Shown here in pieces: positions 1 through 8,209 of a DNA stretch of 64,000 bases (position 1 is its first letter; the number at the start of each line of letters is the position of its first letter). The notes beneath the pieces were generated by a model. The model saw nothing but the letters and a program-made list of their open reading frames with translations, was not told where the DNA came from and searched no databases. The position numbers and the translations under genes are program-made. Source of the stretch: Flavobacterium sp. 102 (GTDB lineage: Bacteria; Bacteroidota; Bacteroidia; Flavobacteriales; Flavobacteriaceae); assembly GCF_003634615.1 (NCBI RefSeq), contig NZ_RBKX01000001.1:2356001-2420000 (forward strand), read 5' to 3'.

Positions 1-960
1 GTTAGAGTAGGGTTGCTATTAAGTGCTTCTGCCGGAAACGACATTATGTTTGACGAAGAATTGTGCAACAACGGAAAAGCTTTTGGTAACAAAATATGGA
101 ATGCCTTCCGATTAATCAAAGGTTGGGAAGTAGCTGATATTGCGCAACCGGAAAGCTCTAAAGTGGCTATAGAATGGTATGAAGCCAAGTTGCAACAAAC
201 CTTAGTAGAAATTGAAGACCACTTTGAAAAGTACCGTTTGTCTGATGCTTTGATGAGCATTTACAAATTGGTTTGGGACGATTTCTGTTCGTGGTTCTTA
301 GAAATGATTAAACCGGCATACCAACAACCAATTGACCGTGCGACATTTGACAAAGCGATCGAAATGTTGGAAGCCAACTTAAAATTATTACATCCGTTTA
401 TGCCGTTTTTAACCGAAGAGATTTGGCAATACATCGCCGAAAGAACTCCGGAACAAGCATTAATCATTGCGGAATATCCGAAAGTAACTTCGTTTGACGC
501 AACGCTAATCGCTGATTTCGATTTTGCAGCCGAAGTAATTGCCGGCGTGAGAACCATTCGCAAAGAAAAAAACATTGCGATGAAAGACGCCGTCGATTTG
601 AAAGTGGTAAACAATGAAAAAGCATCGACTTATTTTGACAGTGTGATTACTAAATTGGGTAACATTACTTCCTTAGAATATATTACCGATAAAATTGATG
701 GCGCACTGACGTATCGTGTAAAATCAAATGAGTACTTTATTCCGGTTTCAGGAAATATTGATATTGCCGCTGAGATTGCCAAATTAACCGAAGAGTTGAA
801 GTATACCCAAGGTTTCTTGCGCAGTGTACAAGGCAAGTTGGCGAACGAGAAATTCGTTTCAGGCGCTCCGCCACAAGTTATCGATAACGAACGCAAAAAA
901 GAAGCGGATGCTTTGGCCAAGATTGCCACGATAGAGCAGAGTTTAGCGAGTTTACAATAA
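1..960 (+). CDS. valS: Valyl-tRNA synthetase, C-terminal part (5' truncated by window)
   Basis: The frame is open from the first base and encodes the last 319 or so residues of a class I aminoacyl-tRNA synthetase that charges tRNA-Val in the cytoplasm. The start of the visible part (SASAGNDIMFDE, then NKIWNAFRLI) matches the segment after the KMSKS loop in ValRS. The anticodon-binding helical domain follows (LHPFMPFLTEEIWQ). The last ~80 residues look like the ValRS C-terminal coiled coil (KLTEELKYTQGFL through the end). The catalytic HIGH and KMSKS motifs lie outside the window. A strong terminator follows directly, so valS ends its transcription unit. Confidence 0.95.
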   Translation, partial: VRVGLLLSASAGNDIMFDEELCNNGKAFGNKIWNAFRLIKGWEVADIAQPESSKVAIEWYEAKLQQTLVEIEDHFEKYRLSDALMSIYKLVWDDFCSWFLEMIKPAYQQPIDRATFDKAIEMLEANLKLLHPFMPFLTEEIWQYIAERTPEQALIIAEYPKVTSFDATLIADFDFAAEVIAGVRTIRKEKNIAMKDAVDLKVVNNEKASTYFDSVITKLGNITSLEYITDKIDGALTYRVKSNEYFIPVSGNIDIAAEIAKLTEELKYTQGFLRSVQGKLANEKFVSGAPPQVIDNERKKEADALAKIATIEQSLASLQ

Positions 961-961
961 T

Positions 962-993
962 AAAAAAAGTCCCGAGCAATCGGGACTTTTTTT
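962..993 (+). terminator. Rho-independent terminator of valS
   Basis: A hairpin with stem AGTCCCGA/TCGGGACT and loop GCAA is flanked by A and T runs, two bases after the valS stop codon. Confidence 0.9.
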
Positions 994-1035
994 GTTAGGT
1001 GTTTAACTCAAGCGATGCAGTTTTTGTAAACTGCT

Positions 1036-1051
1036 GTTAGCGGATGTGCTT
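1036..1051. repeat. Left copy of a 16-base inverted repeat
   Basis: GTTAGCGGATGTGCTT here matches the reverse complement of 2209-2224 at 15 of 16 positions. The two copies bracket one hypothetical gene. See the matching right copy. Confidence 0.6.
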
Positions 1052-1087
1052 TTATTCTATATTTTTAAATCTCAATCCATTTTAAAT

Positions 1088-1123
1088 AATAAAACCTCAA
1101 ATTCTTTTGGAACTTGAGGTTTT
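1088..1123 (-). terminator. Terminator of the hypothetical gene at 1133-2107
   Basis: The hairpin has stem AAAACCTCAA/TTGAGGTTTT. Read on the minus strand it lies just after the stop codon and runs into a T/A-rich tail. Confidence 0.75.
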
Positions 1124-1132
1124 GAATTTTAT

Positions 1133-2107
1133 TTACAGGTTAATACATTTACAATTTATTTTTTCAGGTAGTATAGCTTCATTCCATTTAAATTTTATTA
1201 CATCTGAAAACTTTGAGCTTATATAGTCCTGATAAACTGTATAATATCGCTTAAAACATTTATTTTTTTTCGGGTCTTTGTAACCAACTAAAACAGAAAT
1301 AGACCGACCTTCTATAATTCCACTATATTTATTACGTTCAGTTATCCAGGAGCTTGAAAAAATTCTAACATCATTTGGTGTAATTTTAAATCCATCACCG
1401 CTAGAATGAGCTGTAGCTATTTTTTTTATCAGTGCATTATCATTCATTACATTTTTCCCCAAACACAATTCTTCATTATTTGAATCCAACATAAATTTTT
1501 TCGCATCTAAAGTAAACTCGCCCGAAGCGATAACATCAAACTTTGTAATAACTTCACCATATAGATCTATTAAAACTGGATACATTTCAACTTTTATTTT
1601 ATGTTTTCCTGATGATAGTAAATCTGTGTTTTCTGCTAAAAACTCTTCAAATTTTTCTTCGCCTACATATACCTCTTTTTCATTATTTTTTAATGCACCC
1701 CTAAAAGTTGTCCAAGTTTTCTTTACATCCTCTTCTAATGATTTATAAACACTATTTTGTCTTTCGTTTGAGAGAACATTGTCGATGTAAAAATTGAAGG
1801 CAATCGCATAATTTTTAATATCTTTTGCACCATCACCTTTAGCTAATGGTCTTATATAATTATATATAGAATTATCGAAATAAGCTCTAAAAAAAATTTT
1901 ATTATCAGGAGTGAAATCAAACTCATTTTTAAAATTTGATTCAATTTCAGAGTTTTTCTTTACATCATCGTATTCAGAAGCAAAAACTATTTTATTTAAA
2001 TATTTTTGATGTGTTGGACTGGTAATTCCTTCAGCTACTACTTTTTTTTGTGCATTGATTTTGCTGCTAAAACATATTAATAAAGCGATAATCAGAGTTT
2101 TTTTCAT
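1133..2107 (-). CDS. Hypothetical exported protein, 324 aa
   Basis: I do not recognise this family. The first 19 residues (MKKTLIIALLICFSSKINA, then QKK) form a typical signal peptide, so the protein is probably periplasmic or surface-located. The rest is a mixed, lysine- and aspartate-rich sequence with no membrane segment, ending in a CKCINL tail. No catalytic motif is evident. The gene stands alone with its own terminator and lies between two copies of a 16-base inverted repeat. By eye it is AT-richer than valS next door, which would fit acquired DNA, but no insertion enzyme is present. Confidence 0.75.
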   Translation of the reverse strand: MKKTLIIALLICFSSKINAQKKVVAEGITSPTHQKYLNKIVFASEYDDVKKNSEIESNFKNEFDFTPDNKIFFRAYFDNSIYNYIRPLAKGDGAKDIKNYAIAFNFYIDNVLSNERQNSVYKSLEEDVKKTWTTFRGALKNNEKEVYVGEEKFEEFLAENTDLLSSGKHKIKVEMYPVLIDLYGEVITKFDVIASGEFTLDAKKFMLDSNNEELCLGKNVMNDNALIKKIATAHSSGDGFKITPNDVRIFSSSWITERNKYSGIIEGRSISVLVGYKDPKKNKCFKRYYTVYQDYISSKFSDVIKFKWNEAILPEKINCKCINL

Positions 2108-2621
2108 TTTAAGTTTATTTAATTTTTGAATTTGATTTTTCTAAAATATTGATTTTTAAATTTCTTTCTGTATTTTTTGTGTCAGGTTATTGAATTCTCT
2201 ATTTTTTTAAGCAAATCCGCTAACGTTCCTATGCTAGAACTTGTGGCGGCTTGGGAACCGAGTTTTTTCCACAAAGTAGGAGCGAAGTTAGGAAAAAGAA
2301 ACTGACAATTTAAAGAAAACCTAGCCATTAGTTTTAGCGGCTGTTATGGGCTGGCCATTTCGTCCACTTTAACGTAATGAACTAATCAAATTTTTGCTAA
2401 GTAAGGACTGAAATTAGTACTTGGACAATATTTACAAATAAAATTTCGATTAAGTTTCTATTTTTTAGGTAGTATAATGATAGATACGTGGTGAACTTGT
2501 TAGGGTGAATTATTTGCCCATTGTGTTCTTTAGCTCAAACATATTGGAGATTTGCGGTGAACTTAATTTAAAAATGTAATCTGTGTTCCAATTGGTTTAA
2601 AAGTTGATGTGAGAACAAAAC
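2108..2621. other. Long intergenic region with structured, GC-richer core
   Basis: About 510 bases without a convincing gene. The part from about 2209 to 2350 is GC-richer than its surroundings. It contains a pairable segment (TTGTGG at about 2240 against CCACAA at about 2269) and a TTAGCGGCTGTTATGGGCTG block near 2331-2350. The sequence has the look of a dispersed structured element rather than a coding remnant. The remainder is AT-rich with no clear signal. Confidence 0.4.
2209..2224. repeat. Right copy of a 16-base inverted repeat
   Basis: AAGCAAATCCGCTAAC is the inverted partner of 1036-1051, with one mismatch. It lies about 100 bases upstream of the hypothetical gene's start. Confidence 0.6.
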
Positions 2622-3026
2622 TCAATTAAGAATTCCTAAAATAACTTCCATTATATTTTGGCTTGATATTGGCTTTACCAAATAACCTGACAGTGCGCTG
2701 ATACTTTTAGCTTTTAAAACATCTTTTTCATCAACAGAAGAACTCACCATATAAATTACTACTGTTTTAGGCATCATAGGCCTAATAAGCAGGTACTCCT
2801 CCAAAAACTCCCATCCATCCATAACAGGCATGTTTATATCTAAAAATAGAACGTCAGGAATGTTTTCTATATTGCCCATCTCATCCTTTAGGAAGTTAAT
2901 AGCTTTCAGCCCATTTGAAAACACGATAACCTTATTTACCAGGTCACTCTTTTTCAGCAAAAGTGATGTAGTAAACTGATAGATATCATCATCGTCTATA
3001 ATACAAAAAGTGTTTATCTTTTTCAT
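2622..3026 (-). CDS. Single-domain response regulator (CheY-like receiver)
   Basis: A 134-residue stand-alone receiver domain with no output domain, expected to act in the cytoplasm by phosphorylation-dependent protein contact. The acidic pocket is DDDD at residues 11-14. The phosphoacceptor is Asp63 in FLDINMPVMDGWEF, the switch serine is in VSSS (about 95), and the conserved lysine is Lys118 in LVKPI. The gene lies 70 bases downstream of the ethylene-receptor-like kinase in the same orientation and is probably co-transcribed with it and phosphorylated by it. That pairing is inferred from position. Confidence 0.9.
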   Translation of the reverse strand: MKKINTFCIIDDDDIYQFTTSLLLKKSDLVNKVIVFSNGLKAINFLKDEMGNIENIPDVLFLDINMPVMDGWEFLEEYLLIRPMMPKTVVIYMVSSSVDEKDVLKAKSISALSGYLVKPISSQNIMEVILGILN

Positions 3027-3096
3027 AAATGTTTTTTTAGGAAATGGTCAAAAGTCTAGATCAACTATTTTTTAAAATTAGCAAATTTTTTTTAAT

Positions 3097-4662
3097 TTAA
3101 GAATTATTGACATTAAAATAGATAATAAATTTTGTTCCTTTATCTACTTCACTTTCAGCATAAATCGTGCCCCCCATGGTTTCGATTTGATTCTTAGTAA
3201 TAAATAAGCCTCTACCTTTCGCATCTGGATGCTCGTGAAATGTTTTATTTAGTCCAAAAAGTTTTGCTCCATGCTTTTGTAGATTAATGCCCGTTCCATT
3301 GTCTTCACATGTTAAGCTAATCATTCCATCTTTATCGATGTACGTTTTAAAGATTATTTGTGGAGCCCTATTTGGCGACCTATATTTAATCGCATTGGTT
3401 AATAAGTTTAAAAAAATGCTTTCAAGGTAAACTTTTGGATAATTAATTTTCTCACAAGCACTGAAATCGTAAGCAATAGTGGAAGCTGTTTCCTTAATCT
3501 GCATTTCCAGATTGATTATATGACCTGATACAATATCCTGAAAGAAAAGTTCTTCTTTCGCTATTTCAGTATCTTGTCGTATTCGAACGGCATTCGTCAA
3601 ATCCGTTACTGTAGTAGAAAGGTTTTCAAAGGCGATGTCAATTTTTTGAATGAACATGTTTCGCATATCGTCATCTGTCTCCTCTTTCAACAGATTTAAC
3701 AAAGCCGCCAAATTGGCAACAGGTGACCTTAAATTGTGTGAAACAATATACGTAAAGCTTTCTAAGATCTCCCTCTTTTTTTCTATCCGATCTGCCAATA
3801 ACTCCAGATTATCAATATTACGTTTAAGTTCCAGCTCATAGAGTTTTTGATGCGTAATGTCTCTGGTTATTGTTAAGACATCTTCAGGTATTTCACCCCC
3901 TTGATTTTCAAGCGGTATGACTGATAGTTCAAAATAGCTATGCTGATCGATATTAGTATTCATTTCAAATTCAAACGTTTCGGTTTTATTTGTTTTGAAA
4001 ACAGATTCTACGTGGCGAATGAATAATTCCTTTATCTGGTCATCGCCTTCTCCCTTCACTTCCCTGATATTCTTACCAATAATATCTTCAGCTTCCATGT
4101 TCCGTACTTTGCGAATCGAATCATTGATGAATTGATAAGTTAAATTTTTGTTTACACGCGTAATGATATCCGGATTACTATTTACCAGTGTCTTGAATTG
4201 ATTCTCACTTATTGATAACTTTTGGTAGGCAATGGCTAAGTCTTTCGTTTGTTCTTCAATAATTACTTGTAAATCGTCAGGCGATCGATACTGTAATGCT
4301 TTTGGTATGAAGCGGTAAAGCACAAAAACAGTAATCCAAGATACCAATGCGGTCATGCATAAGACTACTGCATTTAGCCGGTATAATGGAAACCAAAATA
4401 TAATAGCGTCCATAAAATGCGTTGTGCCACAAAAAAAGATAAAGAGCATAAAGCATATGAACACCCTATTAAATATTCTTTCTTTCCTTTTTTTGACAAA
4501 TTTGTACAAGAGAATCGGGATAGACAAGTAGGCTAATCCAATTGCGATATTTGCCATAATGTAAAGCCAACCGAGCGTATCTGACCACTGCCCGCAAATC
4601 CATCGGGGCATAAAGCCGCCAGAACTGAAAATATTTTCTATGATTTCAAAAATTTCATCCAT
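3097..4662 (-). CDS. Membrane PAS histidine kinase with ethylene-receptor-like sensor
   Basis: A 521-residue sensor kinase. Residues ~30-120 form three membrane helices that align by eye with the ethylene-binding domain of plant ETR1 and cyanobacterial homologues. The LAYLSIP motif (Tyr45, Pro49) and the copper-ligand motif FCGTTH (Cys78, His82, same C-x3-H spacing) are present. The position matching ETR1 Asp25 is Asn38. A PAS domain follows (~150-275), then a HisKA-type dimerisation helix with His309 in VSHNLRSP. The ATPase domain has an N box (LLTNAIKY), DNGTG and GRGLF. It probably phosphorylates the receiver protein encoded just downstream. Kinase assignment is firm. Ligand (ethylene, copper or another small molecule) is inference. 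Confidence 0.9.
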   Translation of the reverse strand: MDEIFEIIENIFSSGGFMPRWICGQWSDTLGWLYIMANIAIGLAYLSIPILLYKFVKKRKERIFNRVFICFMLFIFFCGTTHFMDAIIFWFPLYRLNAVVLCMTALVSWITVFVLYRFIPKALQYRSPDDLQVIIEEQTKDLAIAYQKLSISENQFKTLVNSNPDIITRVNKNLTYQFINDSIRKVRNMEAEDIIGKNIREVKGEGDDQIKELFIRHVESVFKTNKTETFEFEMNTNIDQHSYFELSVIPLENQGGEIPEDVLTITRDITHQKLYELELKRNIDNLELLADRIEKKREILESFTYIVSHNLRSPVANLAALLNLLKEETDDDMRNMFIQKIDIAFENLSTTVTDLTNAVRIRQDTEIAKEELFFQDIVSGHIINLEMQIKETASTIAYDFSACEKINYPKVYLESIFLNLLTNAIKYRSPNRAPQIIFKTYIDKDGMISLTCEDNGTGINLQKHGAKLFGLNKTFHEHPDAKGRGLFITKNQIETMGGTIYAESEVDKGTKFIIYFNVNNS

Positions 4663-4932
4663 ATTACTTCTATTTTTTTTGGCCTATAAGCACTCTAGTT
4701 TCAAAGCATATAAGGCATAACTAACGATTTTCCATATATGGGTTTAGTGTCTTGCCCATAATTAGTTGATAAGCATTAAAACCAACCCTTCCTCAAATAT
4801 AAATAATCCCCTTCAATCGCCTTCATTTCTCATAAAATAAATCAGCTTATCGTGTTTTTTAGGTTTTCGTCGGGCGTAAAGAGTAGGGTTTAGGTTATCC
4901 TTGGTTTTTTATCTGTTGCCTCGTTTTCACTC
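4663..4932. other. Non-coding upstream region of the kinase
   Basis: No gene is visible. A minus-strand TATATTTG (4801 to 4794) fits the Bacteroidota -7 consensus and could be the promoter of the kinase/response-regulator pair. That would give a leader of about 125 bases. No convincing -33 TTG accompanies it. Confidence 0.35.
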
Positions 4933-5121
4933 TCAGTTGTGCCTTCGACATCATCCGAAGCTGGTTCTTTTTTGTCCGAAGACCATTTTTTGTATTCATA
5001 AGCTGGTGGGATGGCGTCCGAAACTCGTTTGTTGTCCTCCGAAGCGTAAAGTAAGGCGTCCGAAGCTCGTTCTTGAGAGTCCGAAGCTTGTTTGAGGGAG
5101 TCCGAAGCTCGTTTGAGGGCT
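4933..5121. repeat. Degenerate tandem array with exact 21-base period
   Basis: TCCGAAG-type unit starts fall at 4954, 4975, 4996 (degenerate), 5017, 5038, 5059, 5080 and 5101, always 21 bases apart. A further degraded unit begins near 4933. The best-preserved units read TCCGAAGCTCGTTTGAGGGAG. Because 21 is a multiple of three, both strands stay open, and the minus strand would encode heptads such as NELRTPS. The array lies between the kinase and the beta-barrel gene. It is probably a non-coding repeat locus. Confidence 0.85.
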
Positions 5122-5168
5122 GGGAGGGCTTGGAAATGCTGGAAAGTGTCAAAAAGGAGTAAAAAACA

Positions 5169-5206
5169 ATAATCCCGTATTGAGATGTCAATACGGGATT
5201 ATTTTC
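5169..5206 (-). terminator. Terminator of the beta-barrel gene
   Basis: A long perfect stem (AATAATCCCGTATT paired with AATACGGGATTATT) with an 8-base loop is followed on the minus strand by a T run. It may work in both directions. Confidence 0.85.
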
Positions 5207-5224
5207 GTTTGCAAAGTATAAGTC

Positions 5225-5860
5225 TTAAAACTTAAACCCTAATCTGAAATACATACCGTTAAACTGTTCCAGTTTTTGTTCGCCACCGTCTTTTTTGGCT
5301 TTGGTCATGTCGCTTTGGCTTTCTAAACCAATGGCAATATTAATGTCATCATTTACAATAAACTTGGCACCGACTTGCGTGGTTAAACCAAAATTCCAGC
5401 CTAAATTTTTAGCTTCCGCATTTCCGGTAACGGCTTCTAACTCTTGTTTTAAAATGGTATTGGCGTACAAGCCTAACCCAATGGTAAAAAACATTTTGTC
5501 ACTATTGTTCTTGTCACTTTTAAAAAGACTGTAGTCTCCATTAAATTGCAAAGGAATACGTAAATACGAATTCTTTAAACTGGCAGAATTACCGGCTACT
5601 ATTGTATTGGCGTTGAATTCATAAAATCCGATACCGGTGGCTAAATCCCATTTCGGACTAATTTTATAGGCCAATAAGACATCGCTTCCGGTTAAATTTC
5701 CATTCAAAGCAGGAATACCGGATTGCTTTAATCGGGCAAAACCTAATTTTCCATTGACCGCCAATTCAAATTTACTGTCTTTCTTTTCTGTGGTTTCTTG
5801 TGCCATGACTGAACCCGAAAGGAATAAGATGGCTAATGCGACAAATACTTGTTTTTTCAT
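5225..5860 (-). CDS. Outer-membrane beta-barrel protein, 211 aa
   Basis: The start was set at the ATG giving MKKQVFVALAILFLSGSVMAQ, a clean signal peptide. The longer open frame adds 22 unlikely residues. The mature part has alternating hydrophobic strands and turns (for example KFELAVNGKLGFARL and the final GMYFRLGFKF), ending with phenylalanine, as in small outer-membrane barrels of Bacteroidota. No enzymatic motif is seen. The role is unknown. It is monocistronic, with its own terminator. Confidence 0.8.
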   Translation of the reverse strand: MKKQVFVALAILFLSGSVMAQETTEKKDSKFELAVNGKLGFARLKQSGIPALNGNLTGSDVLLAYKISPKWDLATGIGFYEFNANTIVAGNSASLKNSYLRIPLQFNGDYSLFKSDKNNSDKMFFTIGLGLYANTILKQELEAVTGNAEAKNLGWNFGLTTQVGAKFIVNDDINIAIGLESQSDMTKAKKDGGEQKLEQFNGMYFRLGFKF

Positions 5861-5952
5861 AGTAGATAAATTAATAATGATTGATAAGATGTTTAGTAGT
5901 TTTATAAATAAAAGTGTTACAATCAAAAAAGGATAATTTTTCTAGAATTACT

Positions 5953-6429
5953 CTATTTTTTATTTTCCAAAATCATTTTCTTTATCAAAACAATTTGGCC
6001 CAAATGATAATAAGCATGTTCAATCATAGCGTCAATGTTTCTTTGGTAAGTGCCGTATTTTTCCTCTACAAATCCTTCCAGCAGTTTTTCTTCGGGCATT
6101 TGTTCAATCAAAGTCGCAAATGTCTCGGCATCAGTCCATAATTGGGTTAAAAAATGATCCCATTTATCTTGAGAATCAATAGGAGGAAAGTCGAAACTGA
6201 ACTGGTCTTTTATGTCAAGTGTTCCGCCTTTAAAAACGTTATTGATACCATTAATATAGTAATGAATGTGCTGCGCTAAAATGGCAATGGTGTTTAAATT
6301 ATTGATTTTAATAGTTGCCATTTCCCAATGGGTATCGGATAATTGATGTTTGAAATTGGTATTGGCAATCCAAGTTCCGTTTAAAATGACTTCTCTGAAT
6401 CTGTTGGCAATGACTACTGTTGATTTCAT
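5953..6429 (-). CDS. DinB-fold metal-binding protein (DUF1572-like)
   Basis: A 158-residue cytoplasmic protein. Its three histidines, His54 (AQHIHYY), His138 and His142 (EHAYYHLGQ), are placed as in the DinB/YfiT four-helix superfamily, where they hold a divalent metal. Members of this superfamily include thiol S-transferases, among them bacillithiol-dependent ones, but many have no known function. bshC lies about 2 kb away, so a thiol link is possible but not shown. The start follows the only good ATG. Confidence 0.7.
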   Translation of the reverse strand: MKSTVVIANRFREVILNGTWIANTNFKHQLSDTHWEMATIKINNLNTIAILAQHIHYYINGINNVFKGGTLDIKDQFSFDFPPIDSQDKWDHFLTQLWTDAETFATLIEQMPEEKLLEGFVEEKYGTYQRNIDAMIEHAYYHLGQIVLIKKMILENKK

Positions 6430-6512
6430 ATTATTTTAAAAATACAAACTCGAAGTTAATAGATTTTTTTAAATACGTTCCAAAAAATCAGGTGGAATTA
6501 CTATCGCGAGTA

Positions 6513-7595
6513 TTATTTTCTCAAACTGATAGTAAACGTGGTGCCTTTGTTGATTTCGCTTTCCACTTCAATTTGTCCGCCCATATCTATTACATGATTG
6601 TAAACCAAATAGAGTCCGATACCATGACTGTCAATGTTGTTGTGGAACTTTTGGTTAAGTCCGAAAATCTTATTTTTGACTTTATCAATATCAAGTCCTC
6701 GGCCATTGTCGGCAAATACCAATTGTGCAATGCCGTTGCTCATTTGGGTTTTTATAGTAATTACCGGCGACAAATTGACTTGAGCATATTTTATAGCATT
6801 AGTAATTAAATTAATAAAAATACTTTCAAGATAAACTCTGTTAAAGGTAATAGTGTCAAAGGTAGAAAAATCGGTAACAAATTTTACTTTGGAATCTTTA
6901 ATCTGAGATTGAATGGATTGGATGATAGTGTTAAAAACCAATTCTAAGGATAATGGTTCTACACTAATATTCAATTGGTCATGATGACTGATATTGTCTA
7001 CATAATTATTGAGCGTTTTTTGCAATCCTACCGAAGTAATTTTGAGCATTTCAATAAACTCTTTCGTTTCTTCGTCTTCAATTTTAGATACATCGAGTAA
7101 TTCAAATACGGAAAGTAAATTGTTAACCGGGGAACGCAAATCGTGAGAAGCCGTATAGGTAAGCTTTTTTAAATCTTTATTGATTTTCTTGATGTTCGTA
7201 AGCAAAGTGTTACGCTCTTCTTCCTGCTTTTTTCTTTCGGTTATATTTTTGGCAATGGCATAAACCAATTCATTATCGATATGTGGCATTGAAGTCCAGG
7301 ATAGCCAAACGATTTCGCCGTTTTTGGTAATATATCGGTTTTCAAAATTGAGCAATGGATTTCCGCTTTTTACTCTTTCCCGACTTAAGACTGTTTTTTC
7401 AAGGTCTTCTTTGTAGACAAAATCATTAATGGGCTTTGCTAACACTTCTTCTTCGCTGTAGCCAAGTAAATGAAGCACAGCCGGATTAACTTTTTTAAAA
7501 TAACCATCATAGCCGGCGATAAAAAATAAATCGGCGGAGATTTCAAAAAAAAGTTCCGTTTTGTATTCTATATTCAGACAATGTTGGTTATTCAC
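6513..7595 (-). CDS. Cytoplasmic PAS histidine kinase
   Basis: A 360-residue kinase without membrane segments. An N-terminal PAS domain (~12-125, with NPAVLHLLGYSEEE and the closing NITERKKQEEE) is followed by a short coiled coil. The phosphorylated His151 lies in SHDLRSPVNN. The ATPase domain has LITNAIKY, DNGRG and HGIGLYL. The C-terminal half resembles the kinase at 3097-4662 closely (shared pattern GL.[KQ].FH near the G2 box), so the two are probably paralogues. No response regulator is adjacent, so its partner is unknown. Confidence 0.9.
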   Translation of the reverse strand: MNNQHCLNIEYKTELFFEISADLFFIAGYDGYFKKVNPAVLHLLGYSEEEVLAKPINDFVYKEDLEKTVLSRERVKSGNPLLNFENRYITKNGEIVWLSWTSMPHIDNELVYAIAKNITERKKQEEERNTLLTNIKKINKDLKKLTYTASHDLRSPVNNLLSVFELLDVSKIEDEETKEFIEMLKITSVGLQKTLNNYVDNISHHDQLNISVEPLSLELVFNTIIQSIQSQIKDSKVKFVTDFSTFDTITFNRVYLESIFINLITNAIKYAQVNLSPVITIKTQMSNGIAQLVFADNGRGLDIDKVKNKIFGLNQKFHNNIDSHGIGLYLVYNHVIDMGGQIEVESEINKGTTFTISLRK

Positions 7596-7651
7596 TTCAA
7601 AAAAATTAAGGGGACGTAAATATAGCTAAATGTTTTATATTAAAGTGTTAA

Positions 7652-7684
7652 GAAAAAAAATCCCGTTTCTATTGAAACGGGATT
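7652..7684 (-). terminator. Terminator of ndk
   Basis: Stem AATCCCGTTTC/GAAACGGGATT with a 4-base loop is followed on the minus strand by eight T residues. Confidence 0.9.
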
Positions 7685-7730
7685 ATGTATTTATGAATAG
7701 TTTAAGTTATTGCTAACTGAACACTGAATA

Positions 7731-8150
7731 CTAAAATTGCTCTCTTCCTGCAAAGTGAAAAGCACCTTCAATAGCTGCATTCTCATCAGAGTCTGAACCG
7801 TGAACCGCATTTTCTCCGATTGAAGTAGCGTATTTTTTACGGATAGTTCCTTCTGCTGCATCAGCAGGGTTAGTAGCTCCAATTAATGTTCTGAAATCTT
7901 CTACAGCGTTTTCTTTTTCTAAGATGGCTGCAACAATTGGTCCGCGAGTCATGAATTCAACTAATTCTCCGAAGAAAGGTCTAGCCGAGTGTACTGCGTA
8001 AAATTTTTGAGCGTCAGCTACAGTCAATTGCGTTAATTTCATTGATACAATTCTGAAACCACCTTCAGTAATCATATTTAATATTCCACCGATGTGTCCG
8101 TTTTCAACGCCATCAGGCTTAATCATTGTAAATGTTCTATTCGTTGCCAT
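7731..8150 (-). CDS. ndk: Nucleoside diphosphate kinase
   Basis: A 139-residue enzyme that transfers the gamma-phosphate of ATP to other nucleoside diphosphates through a phosphohistidine, balancing NTP pools in the cytoplasm. It starts with the family signature [10 protein letters not shown]. The catalytic His117 lies in ENAVHGSDS, the standard NDK active-site motif. Length and ends are normal. A strong Bacteroidota promoter and a terminator bracket it, so it forms a single-gene unit downstream of bshC. Confidence 0.97.
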   Translation of the reverse strand: MATNRTFTMIKPDGVENGHIGGILNMITEGGFRIVSMKLTQLTVADAQKFYAVHSARPFFGELVEFMTRGPIVAAILEKENAVEDFRTLIGATNPADAAEGTIRKKYATSIGENAVHGSDSDENAAIEGAFHFAGREQF

Positions 8151-8173
8151 TTGTTTGTTTTTTAATTTGGGTG

Positions 8174-8203
8174 CAAAAGTAGTCCTTTTTTAAGGATTTC
8201 CAA
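8174..8203 (-). promoter_or_regulatory. Promoter of ndk
   Basis: On the minus strand a TTG (8203-8201), a 19-base spacer and TACTTTTG (8181-8174) match the Bacteroidota -33/-7 consensus. The inferred start site is about 20 bases before the ATG. Confidence 0.7.
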
Positions 8204-8209
8204 GTCAAA

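Noticed and set aside
1036..2224. A classical integron attC cassette around the hypothetical gene.
   Set aside because: The repeat lacks the RYYYAAC and GTTRRRY core sequences and no integron integrase is in the window. It is kept only as an inverted repeat.
4933..5121. The array as a CRISPR locus.
   Set aside because: Units are contiguous with no unique spacers and no cas genes are near.
4895..5191. A 98-residue minus-strand ORF across the 21-base array.
   Set aside because: It is open only because the repeat period is a multiple of three. There is no signal peptide, no start context and no non-repeat domain. The plus strand is equally open.
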